From NCBI GenBank assembly GCA_018340375.1, contig JAFFJZ010000049.1:434001-498000 (forward strand): a DNA stretch of 64,000 nt. Direction: 5' to 3'. Under the pieces are notes generated by a model. The model searched no databases. It saw only the letters and a program-made list of their open reading frames with translations, and was not told the DNA's origin. How positions within the stretch are numbered: the first letter of the stretch is position 1; every line of letters begins with the position of its first letter. This document shows, piece after piece, positions 11,690 through 24,311 of this stretch. Both the position numbers and the translations under genes were made by a program. The stretch is from Gonatopus flavifemur (taxonomy: Eukaryota; Arthropoda; Insecta; Hymenoptera; Dryinidae).

Positions 11690-11779
11690 TAATGTGGTAT
11701 CAATTTCAAAAATATAATTCCTCACTTTGAGAATTTTCTTCAATTTCAAAAAATTGAGAAGACCATATAATAGCATGTA
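11690..11779. repeat. Fold-back arm fragment left of the BEL insertion
   Basis: The 90 bp before the left LTR resemble the reverse complement of about 19800-19885 (for example AATTGAGAA and the ATAATAGCATGTA edge). They are therefore the outer part of the left arm of the fold-back element at 19114-19885, separated by the 7.3-kb retrotransposon. Confidence 0.5.
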
Positions 11780-12083
11780 TGTTTGGTGCTGTGAATACGG
11801 CCCTGTAATATCGATAGTAGCGCTCTCTATTCTCTGTTCCCGTTTTTGTCTCGCGTAGCAACAACGCGACAACTTCACTTCGGCTGAAACCACCATCAAC
11901 GCAGGTAACCGAATCCGCAGCCCACCAAAAATCGTAATCCATCTTGTGGTGCATTTAATAAAGATTTATGTATATTGAATCTTTTCAACTTCATTCAAGT
12001 TTCTACCAGTTAGATCAATCAAGAGAAAATACAAAGAAATTTTATATTTCTTAGCGAAGCTTACATATTAAGCATACGCGACA
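11780..12083 (+). repeat. BEL left LTR
   Basis: 304 bp, TG...CA. Contains AATAAA at 11957-11962, the likely polyadenylation signal, about 125 bp before the LTR end. Differs from the right LTR by three substitutions. Confidence 0.95.
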
Positions 12084-12084
12084 T

Positions 12085-12101
12085 TGGTCCTTCGAGCCGG
12101 A
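12085..12101 (+). promoter_or_regulatory. Primer-binding site, tRNA-Tyr type
   Basis: TGGTCCTTCGAGCCGGA begins one base after the LTR. Its complement, TCCGGCTCGAAGGACCA, has the form of the 3' end of eukaryotic tRNA-Tyr with CCA added. This is the expected site where reverse transcription is primed. The tRNA assignment rests on recall of the tRNA-Tyr acceptor and T arm. Confidence 0.85.
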
Positions 12102-12953
12102 TGAACGGGCAATCGATCGTTTCGGATAAAACGAACAAAAATCATCACAAGTGAAGTGATCTTCACGTGAATTGTGTACTCCATGTACATGAAGTTCTAA
12201 CGTGATCAGAAGTGTTTCGTGCGAGTTGATGCCAATCAAACAATAAGGCATTTTGTTCGTTGTTACTAAGTGCGAACAGTCGAAGTCATTATTCATTCCA
12301 TCTCGTATGAAATTGGAAGTGACAATCGTTTATTAACAGACATGCAAATTAGTGTTTGTCTAATGCTATAATATCTAGTATATTCAACGCTTTAAACACT
12401 CGTTCAAAGTCGTGTATAATTGATACACGTTAAAGTTTCGTTTCACGACGCCATCTTGGTGCGTCATAGACACATATATATATATACATATATCTATATA
12501 TATCAGTGCAACGGTTCCCGGTGTTTCTCCTTTCGATGATCTACGTTTCCAAGTAGACAGGGATTCACAATCTACTGGTCTCTTCAACATTATCAACACG
12601 ACATTTTGGATTCTCATCGAGAGTATCCGACACCTCCGATACGTAAAGTCTACGAACATCGCATTTGTATCGGAAATCATCGACAGCTCGTAAGAGCGTC
12701 ATCATTCGCAAGTTTTTTACAATTGAAATACTTATGTAACATAAATCATTTCGATAATTTTGATTTGTATTTCAATATTTTGATTCGCTCATTTCAAATG
12801 ATGTTTCGTAGACTAAGTAATCAAACATATCATTGGCCTTTATTTTAGTTTTTTTCTTTTTCTGTTTGTTTTGATTGAATACAACGTATTAAACGATTTG
12901 TTCTATTGTACTTTGGTTCATAGGAATTCGAATTGTTTCAATAGAGTTACAAA

Positions 12954-15900
12954 ATGATTGACGAACAGCGAATTGCGGTTTTGAAAAGAAGACGTGGCAT
13001 TGTTGAAACTAAAATTGCGAAATTCGTCACGTTTCTTGACAATGCTAGTGCGGGCAATGCTGGTGCTGACAATGCTGGTGCTGGCAATGCTGATGTTACA
13101 CAAATCATTTATGAAATCAAGGCTCGTTTAGACAAGGCTGAGCAAACGTGGGAAGAGTTTGAGGGGATTCAGTCTGAAATCGAACTTATTTCGCAATTTG
13201 ATGAAAGTCAAATACAGCACCGTGACAATTTTGAAATGTCTTATTATGCGGCTATAGCTCGTGCAAAGCAAATATTGGATCAGCTTGAGAAGGGTCAAAA
13301 TGTTAACGTCATGGCAAATCCAGTTGCGGGCCGCGGGGTTGCAGGCGGTCCAAACAACGTATTGAGCAACAACCAAATCATTCCACAAATTAACGTTAAA
13401 TTACCTACATTAGAGTTACCAAGTTTTGATGGTGATTATAACAAATGGTTGTTTTTCCGCGATACTTTCACCGCATTAATTCATCAAAATGCATCATTAA
13501 CGAATATTCCAAAGTTCCATTATCTAAAATCGTATTTGAAAAACAGTGCTTTGCAAGTAGTGAGTTCTTTGGAAACTACCAATGGTAATTGAAGGCTGGC
13601 ATGGGAAGCGTTGAAGAATCGATTTGAAAAAACTCGCGTCATCGTAAATACACATACAAAGGCACTATTCAATCTACCTGTAGTTAGCAAGGAATCCAGC
13701 ATAGAGTTGAGGAAACTGTATGATTTAATGAGTCAGCATATTCGAGCTCTCAAAACTTTAGGGGAGCCCACAGATGAATGGGACACATTATTAATTTATC
13801 TCATGTCCACTAAATTGGATCAAAATACTCGACGCGAGTGGGAGAAATTATCCATCACTTGTGCAGATCCTCCTCAACTTAAAGATTCCACGAAATTCAT
13901 TGACGATAGATGCCAATTTCTCGAGAATTTGAGAGTAGATTTTAATCCAAATGACAAATCGAGATCAGTTCATAATCAGGTGAAATCTAATATCGCTCCT
14001 AATCGTTCACATGAACATTCCTTTATTGACTCAAACAAACGCGAGTTATGTAGAGGCTCACATGAGTTGTATAAATGCTCAAATTTCTCAGAATTACCGG
14101 TTAAACAACGGTTTGCTGAGATGAAACGTTTGAAATTATGCGTAAACTGTTTGCGCAGCAATCACTCATCTGAGGAGTGTAAAGCAACCGGATGCAAAAT
14201 TTGCAATAAAAGACATGACTCACTTCTCCATTTTAATGAGGTTATCGAATCGACTCCTAAGAATAATATTTCGGCCAGTCAGCCTGTAAGCTCAGCGAGC
14301 TCTGCAAATTCGTCTTCCGTACAAAATTCTAATGTGCAACCAACGCACGCAATTTCAGGTCATACGAGCGATGAAACATCAAATTCTTACGTTTTGTTGG
14401 CAACTGCCAAAATTATAATTTTTGATTCTCATGGTTCACCTCACGAATACAGAGCACTTTTAGATAATGGCTCACAACCTAATTTTATGACTAGCAGATT
14501 GCAAAAACAACTTGGTTTATCAAGTTATAATCTTGATATGTCGATACGAGGTATAAACCATATCATTACTAATTCTGCTTGTAGAACATCGGCTACTATA
14601 AAATCATCTTCCAATAATTTTCGAACCACATTGCCCTTCCATGTAGTATCTCAAATCACGAGTAATTTGTCTGACAGAACGTTTGATGTTTCTGGGATTT
14701 CGATGCCGCGTGACATATCTCTCGCTGATCCGTCATTTAATGTATCAGGTGAGATAGACATTTTGATCGGTGCCGGCATTTTCTGGGATCTTTTATGTGT
14801 TGGACAGATACGATTACAAAAGGAAAGGTTGATATTGCAAAAAAGTAAATTGGGTTGGATTGTATCAGGTTCGCTTCCAAATAATTTTATTCAATCCACT
14901 TCTAGATGTCAGTTGACTCTCCAAGGTAAAATACTAGATCAGATTGAGAGGTTTTGGTTTTTGGAAGAACATGTGGATTCTACCGTGCTTTCCAAAGAGG
15001 AATTGGAATGTGAGGAATATTATAAACAAACTACAACTCGAGATTCTACGGGTCGCTTTATTGTTAGCTTACCCTTTCGTAACAACGTTGATCAAATCGG
15101 TGAATCTCTTAATATCGCAACGAAACGTTTCAAATCGTTAGAATCAAAATTCAGGAAAAATCCTCAATTTAAACAACAATATAGTGAATTTATTCGTGAA
15201 TATGAATCTCTAGGTCATATGACCAGGGTTGATCCAATTAATTCTATCAATCATAGCAAACATTATTATTCACCTCATCACGGAGTTGTTAAAGAGTCAA
15301 GCACAACCACAGAATTGCGAGTTGTGTTTGATGGCTCAGCTAAAACCTCCACTAATATATCTCTCAATGATACTCTGAAGGTTGGTCCTGTTATACAACC
15401 CGACCTCTTCTCTATTTTGATTAGATTCAAAATGAATGCATTCGCCATAATCGCTGACGTGGGAAAGATGTACCGTCAGGTCAATCTTGAAATTTCTCAA
15501 AGAGATTTTCAGCGCATTCTATGGCGCGACGACGAGAACAAACCCTTACAACACTATCAACTCAACACCGTAACTTACGGTATTTCTTCGGCTTCGTATC
15601 TTGCTATCAAATCCCTTCAGCAATGTGCAAGGGATTGTATTTCTCAATATCCTCATGTAGATGAAGTCGTTATGTCAGACTTTTACGTTGACGATCTTTT
15701 AACAGGCGTCGCCTCGATATCGGCTGGTCAGAGGTTAGTTTCTGAACTCGATTCGGTTTTAAAGTCTGGTGGTTTTCATCTTCGGAAGTGGGTTTCTAAT
15801 GAACCTGAAATTCTGAATCAAATCAAGGAGCAATCTTCTGATACAAGTCATAAAATATCATCCGAGGAAAATATTAAAACATTAGGCTTGCGTTGGAATT

Positions 15901-18263
15901 CAGTTGAGGACACATTCTATTTTGATTTTCATATTCGAGGTAATAATTCACGAAAAATTACGAAGCGTACCATATTATCAGAGCTATCTCAAATTTTTGA
16001 CCCTTTAGGACTTGTAAGTCCCATCGTTGTAACAGCCAAGATAATCATGCAAAGAGTATGGCGATTAGGCATCAGGTGGGATGAATCCATTCCAATGGAT
16101 TTATTTACTACCTGGTCACGTTTCTTGATGCAATTGACACTTGTACATACTATTAGGATTCTTCGGTATGCCATCACACCTTCCGTTGTTGAATTGGAGA
16201 TTCATGGGTTCAGTGACTCATCTGAAATGGCTTATGGAGCCTGCATATATTTGAGAGCTGTGGACTCTTCGGGAAATGTTGTGGTGAACCTACTGTGTTC
16301 AAAGTCTCGCGTGGCACCTTTGAAGACAGTCTCTCTTCCACGTCTTGAATTGTGTGGTTGTCTCTTGTTAGCCAAATTGCACAAAAACGTGACACAAATC
16401 ATCAAACAAAAAATCACTGGGTCATATTTTTGGTGCGATTCCATGATTGCGTTATCGTGGGTAAGGTGTCAATCTTGTCAATTGAAAACTTTCATTTCAA
16501 ACAGGGTTTCAGAAATTCAACAAATAACTAATCTAGAACAGTGGCACCATGTGAATAGTAATGAAAATCCCGCTGATTTGGTTTCTCGCGGTTCAAGTCC
16601 TGAAAAGTTGTTAAACTCTGAGATTTGGTGGAATGGTCCGGACTGGCTCAGTCAACAGTCTTCTTGCTGGCCTCATAATGACAATTTGAATTTACCCGAT
16701 CCACCTGAACAAAGGAAAGCTCAACTTATAGCGACGATTAACATAGAAGATTCTGATATCTTTACCAGATATTCTACGTTTTCAAAACTTCAAAGAATTT
16801 TTGCTTATTGCTTGCGTTTCATACAAAGAGCACGTAAAATCAGAGAGGAACAGCCTGAATTCAAGGGTAAGAGATTGTCCAGTCAGGAGTTGGAGAATTC
16901 TACATTGAAACTTGTCAAATTAGTTCAGCAGTCTTCATTTCCTAATGAAGTTCAATCATTGACCAAATATGGTAACGTACATTCGCAAAGTAAACTGCTT
17001 GGTTTGAATCCCTTTATGGATGAGTCGCAAATCATAAGAGTCGGCGGTAGACTCGAACATTCAAATCTGTCTTATGATCACAAACACCAAAGCGTTCTGC
17101 CAGCAAACCATCCTTTGACTCGAATGCTCATAGTTCATGAACATGTTCGTAATTTGCATATAGGTGTACAAGGCACGTTAGCCGCGGTTCGCACACGATT
17201 CTGGATTGTTAACGGTAAAAACACGGTACGTAAGGTATTGCATAATTGCATCACGTGCTTTAAGGTGAATCCTAAGGAACCGTATTACAAGATGGGTGAT
17301 CTGCCTGGTCCTAGAATTAAGGCTAGCCAATCGTTTTTATCTGTGGGTGTCAGTTTTGCTGGACCACTACTTGTAAAGGATGGTGAGACTCGCAATCGGA
17401 AATTAGTGAAAACTTATTTATGCGTTTTCGTTTGTTTGACTTCAAAGGCCATACATCTGGAACTGGCCGGTGATCTAAGCTCAGATTGTTTTTTGAACTG
17501 CTTGAAACGCTTTGTATTTCGACGTGGACTTTGTCATGACGTTTATTCCGACAACGGAACCAATTCCGTTGGAGCGAATAATCATTTACAGGAGATTTTA
17601 TCTTCGCTTCAAAATAACAATGAAAATGATCAAATTGCCGATTTTGTAATTACTAATGGAATCAATTGGCATTTCATACCTCCTGGAGGTCCTAATTTCG
17701 GCGGTCTGTGGGAATCAGCGGTTAAGTCGGCTAAATATCATCTTAAAAGAATTGTTGGCGAAGCACATCTTACGTTCGGAAATTTATCCACAGTTATTAC
17801 TCAAATAGAAGCCGTTCTTAACTCACGACCGCTTTTTCCCCTGTCACCCGATCCTAACGATTTGGAACCTCTTACACCAGGTCATTCTCTCATTGGTGAC
17901 ACTCTTACTAGTATTCCTCAATCTGACGTGCGCAAAATACCTGTGAATAGATTAAATAGCCATCAGCACCTTCAGCAATTATTACAACATTTCTGGTCGA
18001 GATAGCAAAATGATTACCTGAACCATCTTCAGCAAAGAACAAAATGGCAAAAGGAGGGTACCAATGAGATAAGGCCTGGTCACATGGTTATAATTCAGGA
18101 TAACAATTCTCCCCCTCTTTCTTGGGAGATGGGTAGAGTTACAGATATCCATCCTGGATCTGATGGAATCACTCGCGCAATTAGTGTTAATACTGCAAAC
18201 GGAATTATTGAGCGACCCCTGTCGAAAATTCGTCCCTTGCCTATTCAAGATATCAATCATTAA
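12954..18263 (+). pseudogene. BEL/Pao gag-pol polyprotein with two in-frame stops
   Basis: One reading frame from ATG 12954 to TAA 18261-18263, interrupted by TGA at 13590-13592 (gag) and TAG at 18003-18005 (just before the C-terminal domain); there is no frameshift. Domains in order: short coiled N-terminal gag part with a five-residue tandem repeat (NAGA-type, 13038-13096); gag DUF1759-like core with LPSFDGDYNKWLFFRD; Cys/His knuckle (CVNCLRSNHSSEEC, about 14140); aspartic protease with LLDNGSQ (about 14460); reverse transcriptase with YVDDLL (about 15690); RNase H region with FSDSSEMAYGAC (about 16210); integrase zinc region (H...H, CITC, about 17140-17260) and core with YSDNGTN and GGLWESAVK; C-terminal DUF5641-like segment. 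It makes the capsid and enzymes for copying the element through RNA. Confidence 0.95.
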
Positions 18264-18796
18264 ATATCAACGATTAGAATTGTTCCAATTTCTTAAAATC
18301 TCTTGTTGTGTAAACAGAATCGTATTATTAATTGAGCTGATAATTTATGTTTCAATTCAAGATTTTGAGAAATCAAAAATTACTGATAATTGGAACAAGA
18401 ATCATTGGAATGAACCTATCGATCTGTATATTTGAAATAGTATTACGTATCACGATATATTTCCATTTTGCTCAGTGTTTCATATTAATTTAGATTCAAA
18501 ATATGATGCTCAACTCGTTATCGATAAGATTAAGGGTATACAATTGTAACCAGATAATGATTATTGGAATAACAAGAAAGGTTGTACTGGCTTAGACATT
18601 ATTTTAGTAATGTAAATATGTTTAAGTAATTCGTTATTTTACATCTCATATAAAAAACATTGTAACTATCATCAATTGATTACTTCTATTTTTATACGGA
18701 TATATGTGATGTTCCCAGTTTTCTCTGTATCTTGCTATGTGTTAGAAATTGTTAACCATGTCATATTAGAACTTTCATTGAAAGATTGAATCTTTC

Positions 18797-18809
18797 AAGG
18801 GGGGCTGCA
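18797..18809 (+). promoter_or_regulatory. Polypurine tract
   Basis: AAGGGGGGCTGCA lies directly before the right LTR, where plus-strand DNA synthesis is expected to start. Positions 18264-18796 between the coding frame and this tract hold no gene. Confidence 0.75.
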
Positions 18810-19113
18810 TGTTTGGTGCTGTGAATACGACCCTGTAATATCGATAGTAGCGCTCTCTATTCTCTGTTCCCGTTTTTGTCTCGCGTAGCAACAACGCGAC
18901 AACTTCACTTCGGCTGAAACCACCATCAACGCAGGTAACCGAATCCGCAGCCAACCAAAAATCGTAATCTATCTTGTGGTGCATTTAATAAAGATTTATG
19001 TATATTGAATCTTTTCAACTTCATTCAAGTTTCTACCAGTTAGATCAATCAAGAGAAAATACAAAGAAATTTTATATTTCTTAGCGAAGCTTACATATTA
19101 AGCATACGCGACA
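18810..19113 (+). repeat. BEL right LTR
   Basis: 304 bp; same structure as the left copy, with AATAAA at 18987-18992. The three differences from the left LTR are A for G, A for C and T for C. Confidence 0.95.
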
Positions 19114-19885
19114 ATGTACCCCATTTGAAAAAAAAGATGTGAAATCAATGTGAGCTACCAAGCATTCGTTTCTTCGCGTGATATTTAAACGATTCCTAAT
19201 ATATTGTAACTCCGATGTGTCCAAACTGTATTCAAAGTATTCCATTATCTTCCGAAAATATCTCCGTCTTGAAAGTATGGAGTAGCATAGAGCAACATTC
19301 GAATCCATCCATTCCATATACTAGAAACAGCACTGACTTATCCCACACCAAACATGTTGAACGTTTCTGATTGGTCTTCTGGAAAACCATGTTGATGCGA
19401 AAAACTTGGTGCGGTCAATGAAGACTTGATTATCCTCTTTCCTGTTGGCATACTCTCAGTAGAATTATTTGAATACAATTGAGACTCAAAACTCACGTTA
19501 TAGATCGTGCCAAGTGTTCCGCGGTCGACATGGTTTTCCAGAAAACCAATCAGGAACGATCAACACATCTGGAGTGGGATAACTCAGTGCTTTTTCTGGT
19601 ATATGGAATGTTGCTCTATGCTACTTCATACTTCCAAGACGGGGATATTCTTGAAGAATAATGAACCACTTTCAATACAGTCCAGACACATTGGAGTTAC
19701 AATATAATCAAAATCGTTCAAATACCATGTGAATAAACGGATGTACTTAATGGCTCACATTGATCCCAGTCCTCTTTTTCCCAATGGGATACATTCCATT
19801 GTATTTATTTCTCAATCTTTTTCGCAAGTTTCGATTATATTTTCATGTGCTTGGCGTCTTTTTTTCACTTTTTGGAGTCTTTCCT
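19114..19885. repeat. Fold-back element, family FB1 copy 1
   Basis: Positions 19119-19395 are the reverse complement of about 19520-19800, with diverged but continuous similarity (TGGTTTTCCAGAA, GTTGCTCTATGCTAC, ATTGGAGTTACAATAT, GCTCACATTGAT). The spacer is about 120 bp and contains the core AAGTGTTCCGCGGTC. The outer part of the left arm lies beyond the BEL element (11690-11779). It shares its outer ends and core with the copy at 26130-27305. No convincing protein is encoded. Confidence 0.75.
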
Positions 19886-21639
19886 CATTAGAATTTCACT
19901 TGTTCTTCTGAATATCACAATAATACGAAGAATCCAAACTCTTCAATTACTCTTTCCCCCAGTGAATATCTGTATACTCAACCCTGGTTAGGAAAATCCA
20001 TAGAATCTGACGAAATGAAATTGAAAGGGATTTGGTTAGAACATTCTGCAAGATCCAATCAGATTTGGCAACACTCAATCACAATCACATTGGAAAAATA
20101 CACTAACCTGGATGGATCTCATCAGCAGTGTTTGAAGAGGATTGGGTGAGAACATTGTGCAAGATTCCATGAGATTTGGCGGGAATCAATAGGGTTGTTG
20201 AACCAGGGGATTCTCTCAATTTGTAGATGATTCTTCTCTCCAATATCATCGATACTGACTATCTTTCATACCCCTGTGAGAATGAATCATATATGATCTA
20301 TGTACCATTCTAACAAAACATACATGACCGTTCGTTCCCCATATATGATCCCAACAAAACATACATGACCATTCGTGTCCCATATATGACTGATACATGA
20401 CTCATACATGTGGCCGGAGACTTATCAGTGACAGATCTAGAGGATACATGGTATCGTAAGCGACACATGTATATTTTTGCAGAAGAAGATGAGAAACGTA
20501 GGTATATGATTCATATTTGGTATGATTGGTTGCCATGTGTAATGACGGCTAACTTTTGATTAGTCATAAATGTAATTATGAAATGACAATGATAGCTATG
20601 CTAGCCGTCATAAAATTTGTGAAAAGGTATTCCCCCTTGCATCGTACAGCGATGGGGGAATCGTTTTACACTTTGAGACAATTGGGAGGAATTCAAAATC
20701 GGCTCGAAAAGGGCACCGGATAGTGCCAGAAGGGAACTATCAAAATCGAAAAGACCACAAGTCGAATGAGCCACAAACAAGATTAAAATGAGCCCATAAT
20801 GTACCCGCAACTAACCTAGACCGCGTAGATAGGGTGGTTGAAAGGGGAACGTGGAATATTGACGGGTCAGACACAATATATAAATCTGAAAGTTCAACAT
20901 ATCATTAAGAATAAACTATTCAGTACAAAGGGTGGGCCCCTACGGCATCACACAAAACAACAAAGAAAGACAGCCGATGAAACTTCCTGAAACGCTGGTC
21001 AATCAGTGCAGTAGAAAAACCTAAATACACTGAGAGGATAGTCACACGCTTTCCTCTATCCTTTCTTCACGATTTGGCGGGAACTCCGGTGTCTCGTGCA
21101 AGAGAAATCGGAATACGGAGAAGAGGAATTCGCCACGACGGATTCCAATGGAAAGAATTTTTAAATGGGAGGAACGCACTAGAACAAAGAAACCCAGCGG
21201 AGGGAAAAATCCAAAACTGGTTCTGAGTCGGCACGTGGCACAATTATTCTACAACCACCACACTTCATGATACAACGGCCACCAAAATCGAAACTGATCG
21301 TCTTGTGAATGAAACGAGAGCCGGTCAGCGAAATTCCATCCCCTCTTGATGACATTATTCGAAATTAGGTCACCGGTGGCTTTATTTGCAAAGTCGAGGC
21401 GTATTCTCAATAGCACGTGGCCCCATGGACGTTGATAGCGAGAGCACCGGTGACGTGAAAATTTTCTTTCATAGGTCAGACCGGATTCCACGTATATTTC
21501 GTCGTACGGTAGTGGTGATGAGAATTCCCCTCTCTCTCCTCTCGCGGTCGTCCCATGCCTTCATCCATGTACCTGTTCTCCGCCAAGCAAGCATTCCAAG
21601 CGAACTAGAGGAAGGGAAGAAAGAAAAAAGCGAGACAGC
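19886..21639. other. No gene recognised; decayed MITE fragment
   Basis: Contains at about 20271-20420 a fragment of the CCCTAGTAA MITE family (CCCCTGTGAGAATGAATCAT and two copies of a roughly 41-bp ACATACATGACC-containing unit). The rest is anonymous. A minus-strand open frame at 20601-20810 looks signal-peptide-like but has no ATG. Confidence 0.5.
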
Positions 21640-22331
21640 GGGGACGAATGCTACAAAACTGGACAAAATTATTTGAAGGTCTCAAATTTGCTTGGAAATC
21701 AGTACTCGAAGCTTTTACGGTCGATGATTGCGAATTCATTGTCGAAATCCTCGGATTTAAAATGGTGGATCCAATGTGGTGGCCGAAAATCGAGAAATTC
21801 ATTGTATTCCCTTTAAATTAGGTACCCAGGGGTTTTTGGGGTCGCTGAATACGAATTCATTGTCGAAATTCCCGAATTCACAATGGCGGATCCAATGTGG
21901 TGGACGGAAATCGAGAAATTCATCGTACTTTCCTTCAAATTAGGTACCCAGGAGCTTTTTGGGTCCCTGGTTGCGAATCCGTTGTCAAAACTACCGAATT
22001 CAAAATGGCGAATGCAATATGGTGGATGTGCATCAACAACTACGCAAATTCGAGATAGGAAAATATCTTTTTATCCGCATCGGATTCATGAACGAAGGGA
22101 CCTGATATCATTTGCCCTCTCAATGCGCGGTTTTTGAAAGTTTCATGAAATCCTACAATTCAACGAAATTTCTCTACTCCTCTCTCGATATATTTGTCAT
22201 GCATAAATACACTACTTTGAACATAGTATGAACCAATCCATGTTCATATGCGCATCGCTATTCCATATTCCGTTCTTAGCATCACCCAGAAACAACGGCG
22301 TGGACGTGAGAGAATTCTGTCTCCTTAGGGG

Positions 22332-22499
22332 TGCTTGAGTATCCTGAGTCCCCTCACCTCCCACGTTTCGAGATGCTTCATTATCGTGAGTCCCCTTGCC
22401 TCTGACGTTCCGGGGTGCTTCATTATCGTGAGTCCCTTTGCCTCTCACGTTTTGTAGTGCTATATTGAAGAGAGCCCCCTTGCCTCTCATTTGTGGTGA
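22332..22499 (-). repeat. 42-bp minisatellite, four units
   Basis: Units start at 22332, 22374, 22416 and 22458, exactly 42 bp apart, with consensus TGCTTCATTATCGTGAGTCC then CCTTGCCTCTCACGTT. Because 42 is divisible by three, the minus-strand frame 22490-22212 reads it as a 14-residue repeat (NVRGKGTHDNEAPR type). It follows the piggyBac-like remnant and may be part of its C-terminal or 3' region. Confidence 0.85.
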
Positions 22500-22539
22500 A
22501 TTCCTTTTAGTCTTCCAAAGTCCTCATTGACATCCCTCA

Positions 22540-23790
22540 CACCAAATTCTTGTTCTGATCGTTCAATTTGAACAAGTTCTCAATACATTGGCCCGGGATC
22601 TTTCGTGTGGTGTTCGTTGCTCTTGCTGACTTTTCCGGATGTAGTGTATAGCGATAGAAATTGCAAATTCTTCCATTCCAGTTTTCACTCCTCCATCTTT
22701 CACAGAACTTGATATTATGAGGCCATTCGTAATTGACGCTTGTATGGATCCAATGAAAACCACGCAAGTCCATTTTTTCTTCATGCTTGGAAGTACATCA
22801 TTGCAGTGTGCATCACTTCCCATGAATTTGTTGTACAGCTGGAAAGCTCGTGGAAAAGGTATTCCAGTTCTGGATCGCTTTTCTGGACTGTATCCCTTTA
22901 CAGGTAACAATGGAGTGCGCCTGCAGCAGTTGAAACTATCGAATCTGCTTCCGAATCCTCTATAGTAATGTGATTGATGCCACTATCTTCATCATGCTTC
23001 ACTAGGGACGTACCTCTTGCAGCCTTCTTATTAATAACATCTTTCCCTCTCATTCAATCCTCTCTACCGGTACCTGTACATTCCAAACGTAGTCATTGCA
23101 AATGTATCATCAAATTCAAAGTAGTGGAATGATTGTCGATACAAAGATGGAGTTGAGATGAATCTCCAAAAGCGGTGATTTCGAAAGGTGGTTGCAATAA
23201 ATTAAGTACTAATCGAGAGCCTGATGCACATTTTGCTAATTTGTCTTCAATGTTCGGATTTTTCCACAATCTAAATCCAGATTCCATACAAAGCCATTTG
23301 AAGTATATAACTCCCAGAGTTTCAAGCCAAATCAGATAGGTTTTCCTCGGATGAATTGTTGCAATGGAGTTCTTGCATACGATTTGACCATCATTTCATC
23401 TATTGATAAAGCAGTTCCCCATATTCCAAATTTATGGGTATTTCTTTGGAAAATCTTCAGCAATTCACGAATACGCTATACTCCATCATTGGAGTGCTGA
23501 TCTTCGAATTTTGAATATTTCAGTTTGGACTTGATTTCTTCGAACCCATCACGAGATATGGCAGAAGAGACCATTTCACAATTGGAAATGGATCCTTCCG
23601 TTTATTGAACACAGTCAGGATGATTATTCCCATGGAAGTATTCAAGTCGAGCAATTTTGAATTAAAAATATCATCTTTACAGGCATCGATGATATATTGT
23701 ATACATATGTATACATGCGAATACACATACTCATACTTATAATCTGCGATCATGTAACTGTTCTCCATGTAAGTGTGTCTTCGGTAGAAT
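22540..23790 (-). pseudogene. PiggyBac-type transposase, fragmented
   Basis: Minus-strand pieces, in order: a segment with IDEMMVKSYARTPLQQFIRG (about 23405-23340), then KPI-stop-FGLKLWELYTSNGF with TGA at 23332-23334; LVLNLLQPPFE...LHLCIDNHSTTLNL (about 23215-23110), matching the family pattern in which the second catalytic Asp sits in a FFDNFFTS-like block; then FPRAFQLYNKFMGSDAHCND and KKWTCVVFI (about 22850-22740), matching the C-terminal part of DDE_Tnp_1_7. Several frame changes separate the pieces. The premature TGA replaces what is normally Arg (CGA). It is a dead copy. Confidence 0.8.
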
Positions 23791-24075
23791 CATTTTTTGG
23801 ACTACAATTGTATTTGGATTTTCAATTGGTGAATTATGAAGTGTCGACCTGCTCAGTCTCAAAAAATTTAACTGGAACCCAAAATCCTACTATTGAACTT
23901 CCAGAAGAATTCTCAGAGACACTTTCGGTCGTTACATCAATTCTTATATTGTGAAATGGTTTTTTCTGCAATTCCTTGCGATAGTTTCGGAGAAACTGAG
24001 GCAAATTAAGACATTCAAAACTTGAAGATCAGAACCCTAATGATAGGGGATAGCGCGTTCCCAAAAACCTCTGCA

Positions 24076-24311
24076 TACCCACATAACATATCATCTGTTG
24101 AGATATTCCTTAGACGAGTTCAAGATGTCTCATACAACGTATGCGGATATCTTTCAGACGTGTGAAACATGATGCACGTGTAGAACAAATTGGGAAGATG
24201 TCTTCCAGACGTGAGCGTGTTTCAGACCTTGGGAAGATGTCTTAACACGTTGCATGAGACGTCTTGAATTCGTCTAAAAGATATCTCAAGACGTTAATTG
24301 TTATGTGGGTA
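24076..24311. mobile_element. 236-bp MITE, palindromic throughout
   Basis: Ends read TACCCACATAACA and its inverse (GTTATGTGGGTA). Complementarity continues through TTGAGATAT, AGACGARTTCAAGA and GTCTCATRCAACGT towards the centre. The outer TA could be a target duplication. It sits at the inner edge of the right arm of the piggyBac-like element and so is the younger insertion. Confidence 0.85.

Larger units (their letters stand above)
11780..19113 (+). mobile_element. Complete BEL/Pao LTR retrotransposon
   Basis: A 7334-bp element: left LTR 11780-12083, primer-binding site 12085-12101, leader to 12953, a gag-pol frame 12954-18263, a 3' non-coding part, a purine tract at 18797-18809 and right LTR 18810-19113. 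Both LTRs are 304 bp, start TG and end CA. The 5-bp duplication ATGTA flanks the element (11775-11779, 19114-19118). The LTRs differ at only three positions, so the insertion is young. The leader contains a TA-rich microsatellite (about 12472-12502). No envelope gene is present. The coding frame has two in-frame stops, so this copy is probably non-autonomous now. Confidence 0.96.

Noticed and set aside
13128..18260. Minus-strand open frames over the BEL gag-pol
   Set aside because: Shadows of the plus-strand gag-pol frame.
20601..20810. Minus-strand frame with a signal-peptide-like start (HYGLILILFVAHSTCG)
   Set aside because: It has no ATG; a stop lies directly upstream, and no splice partner or homologue supports it.
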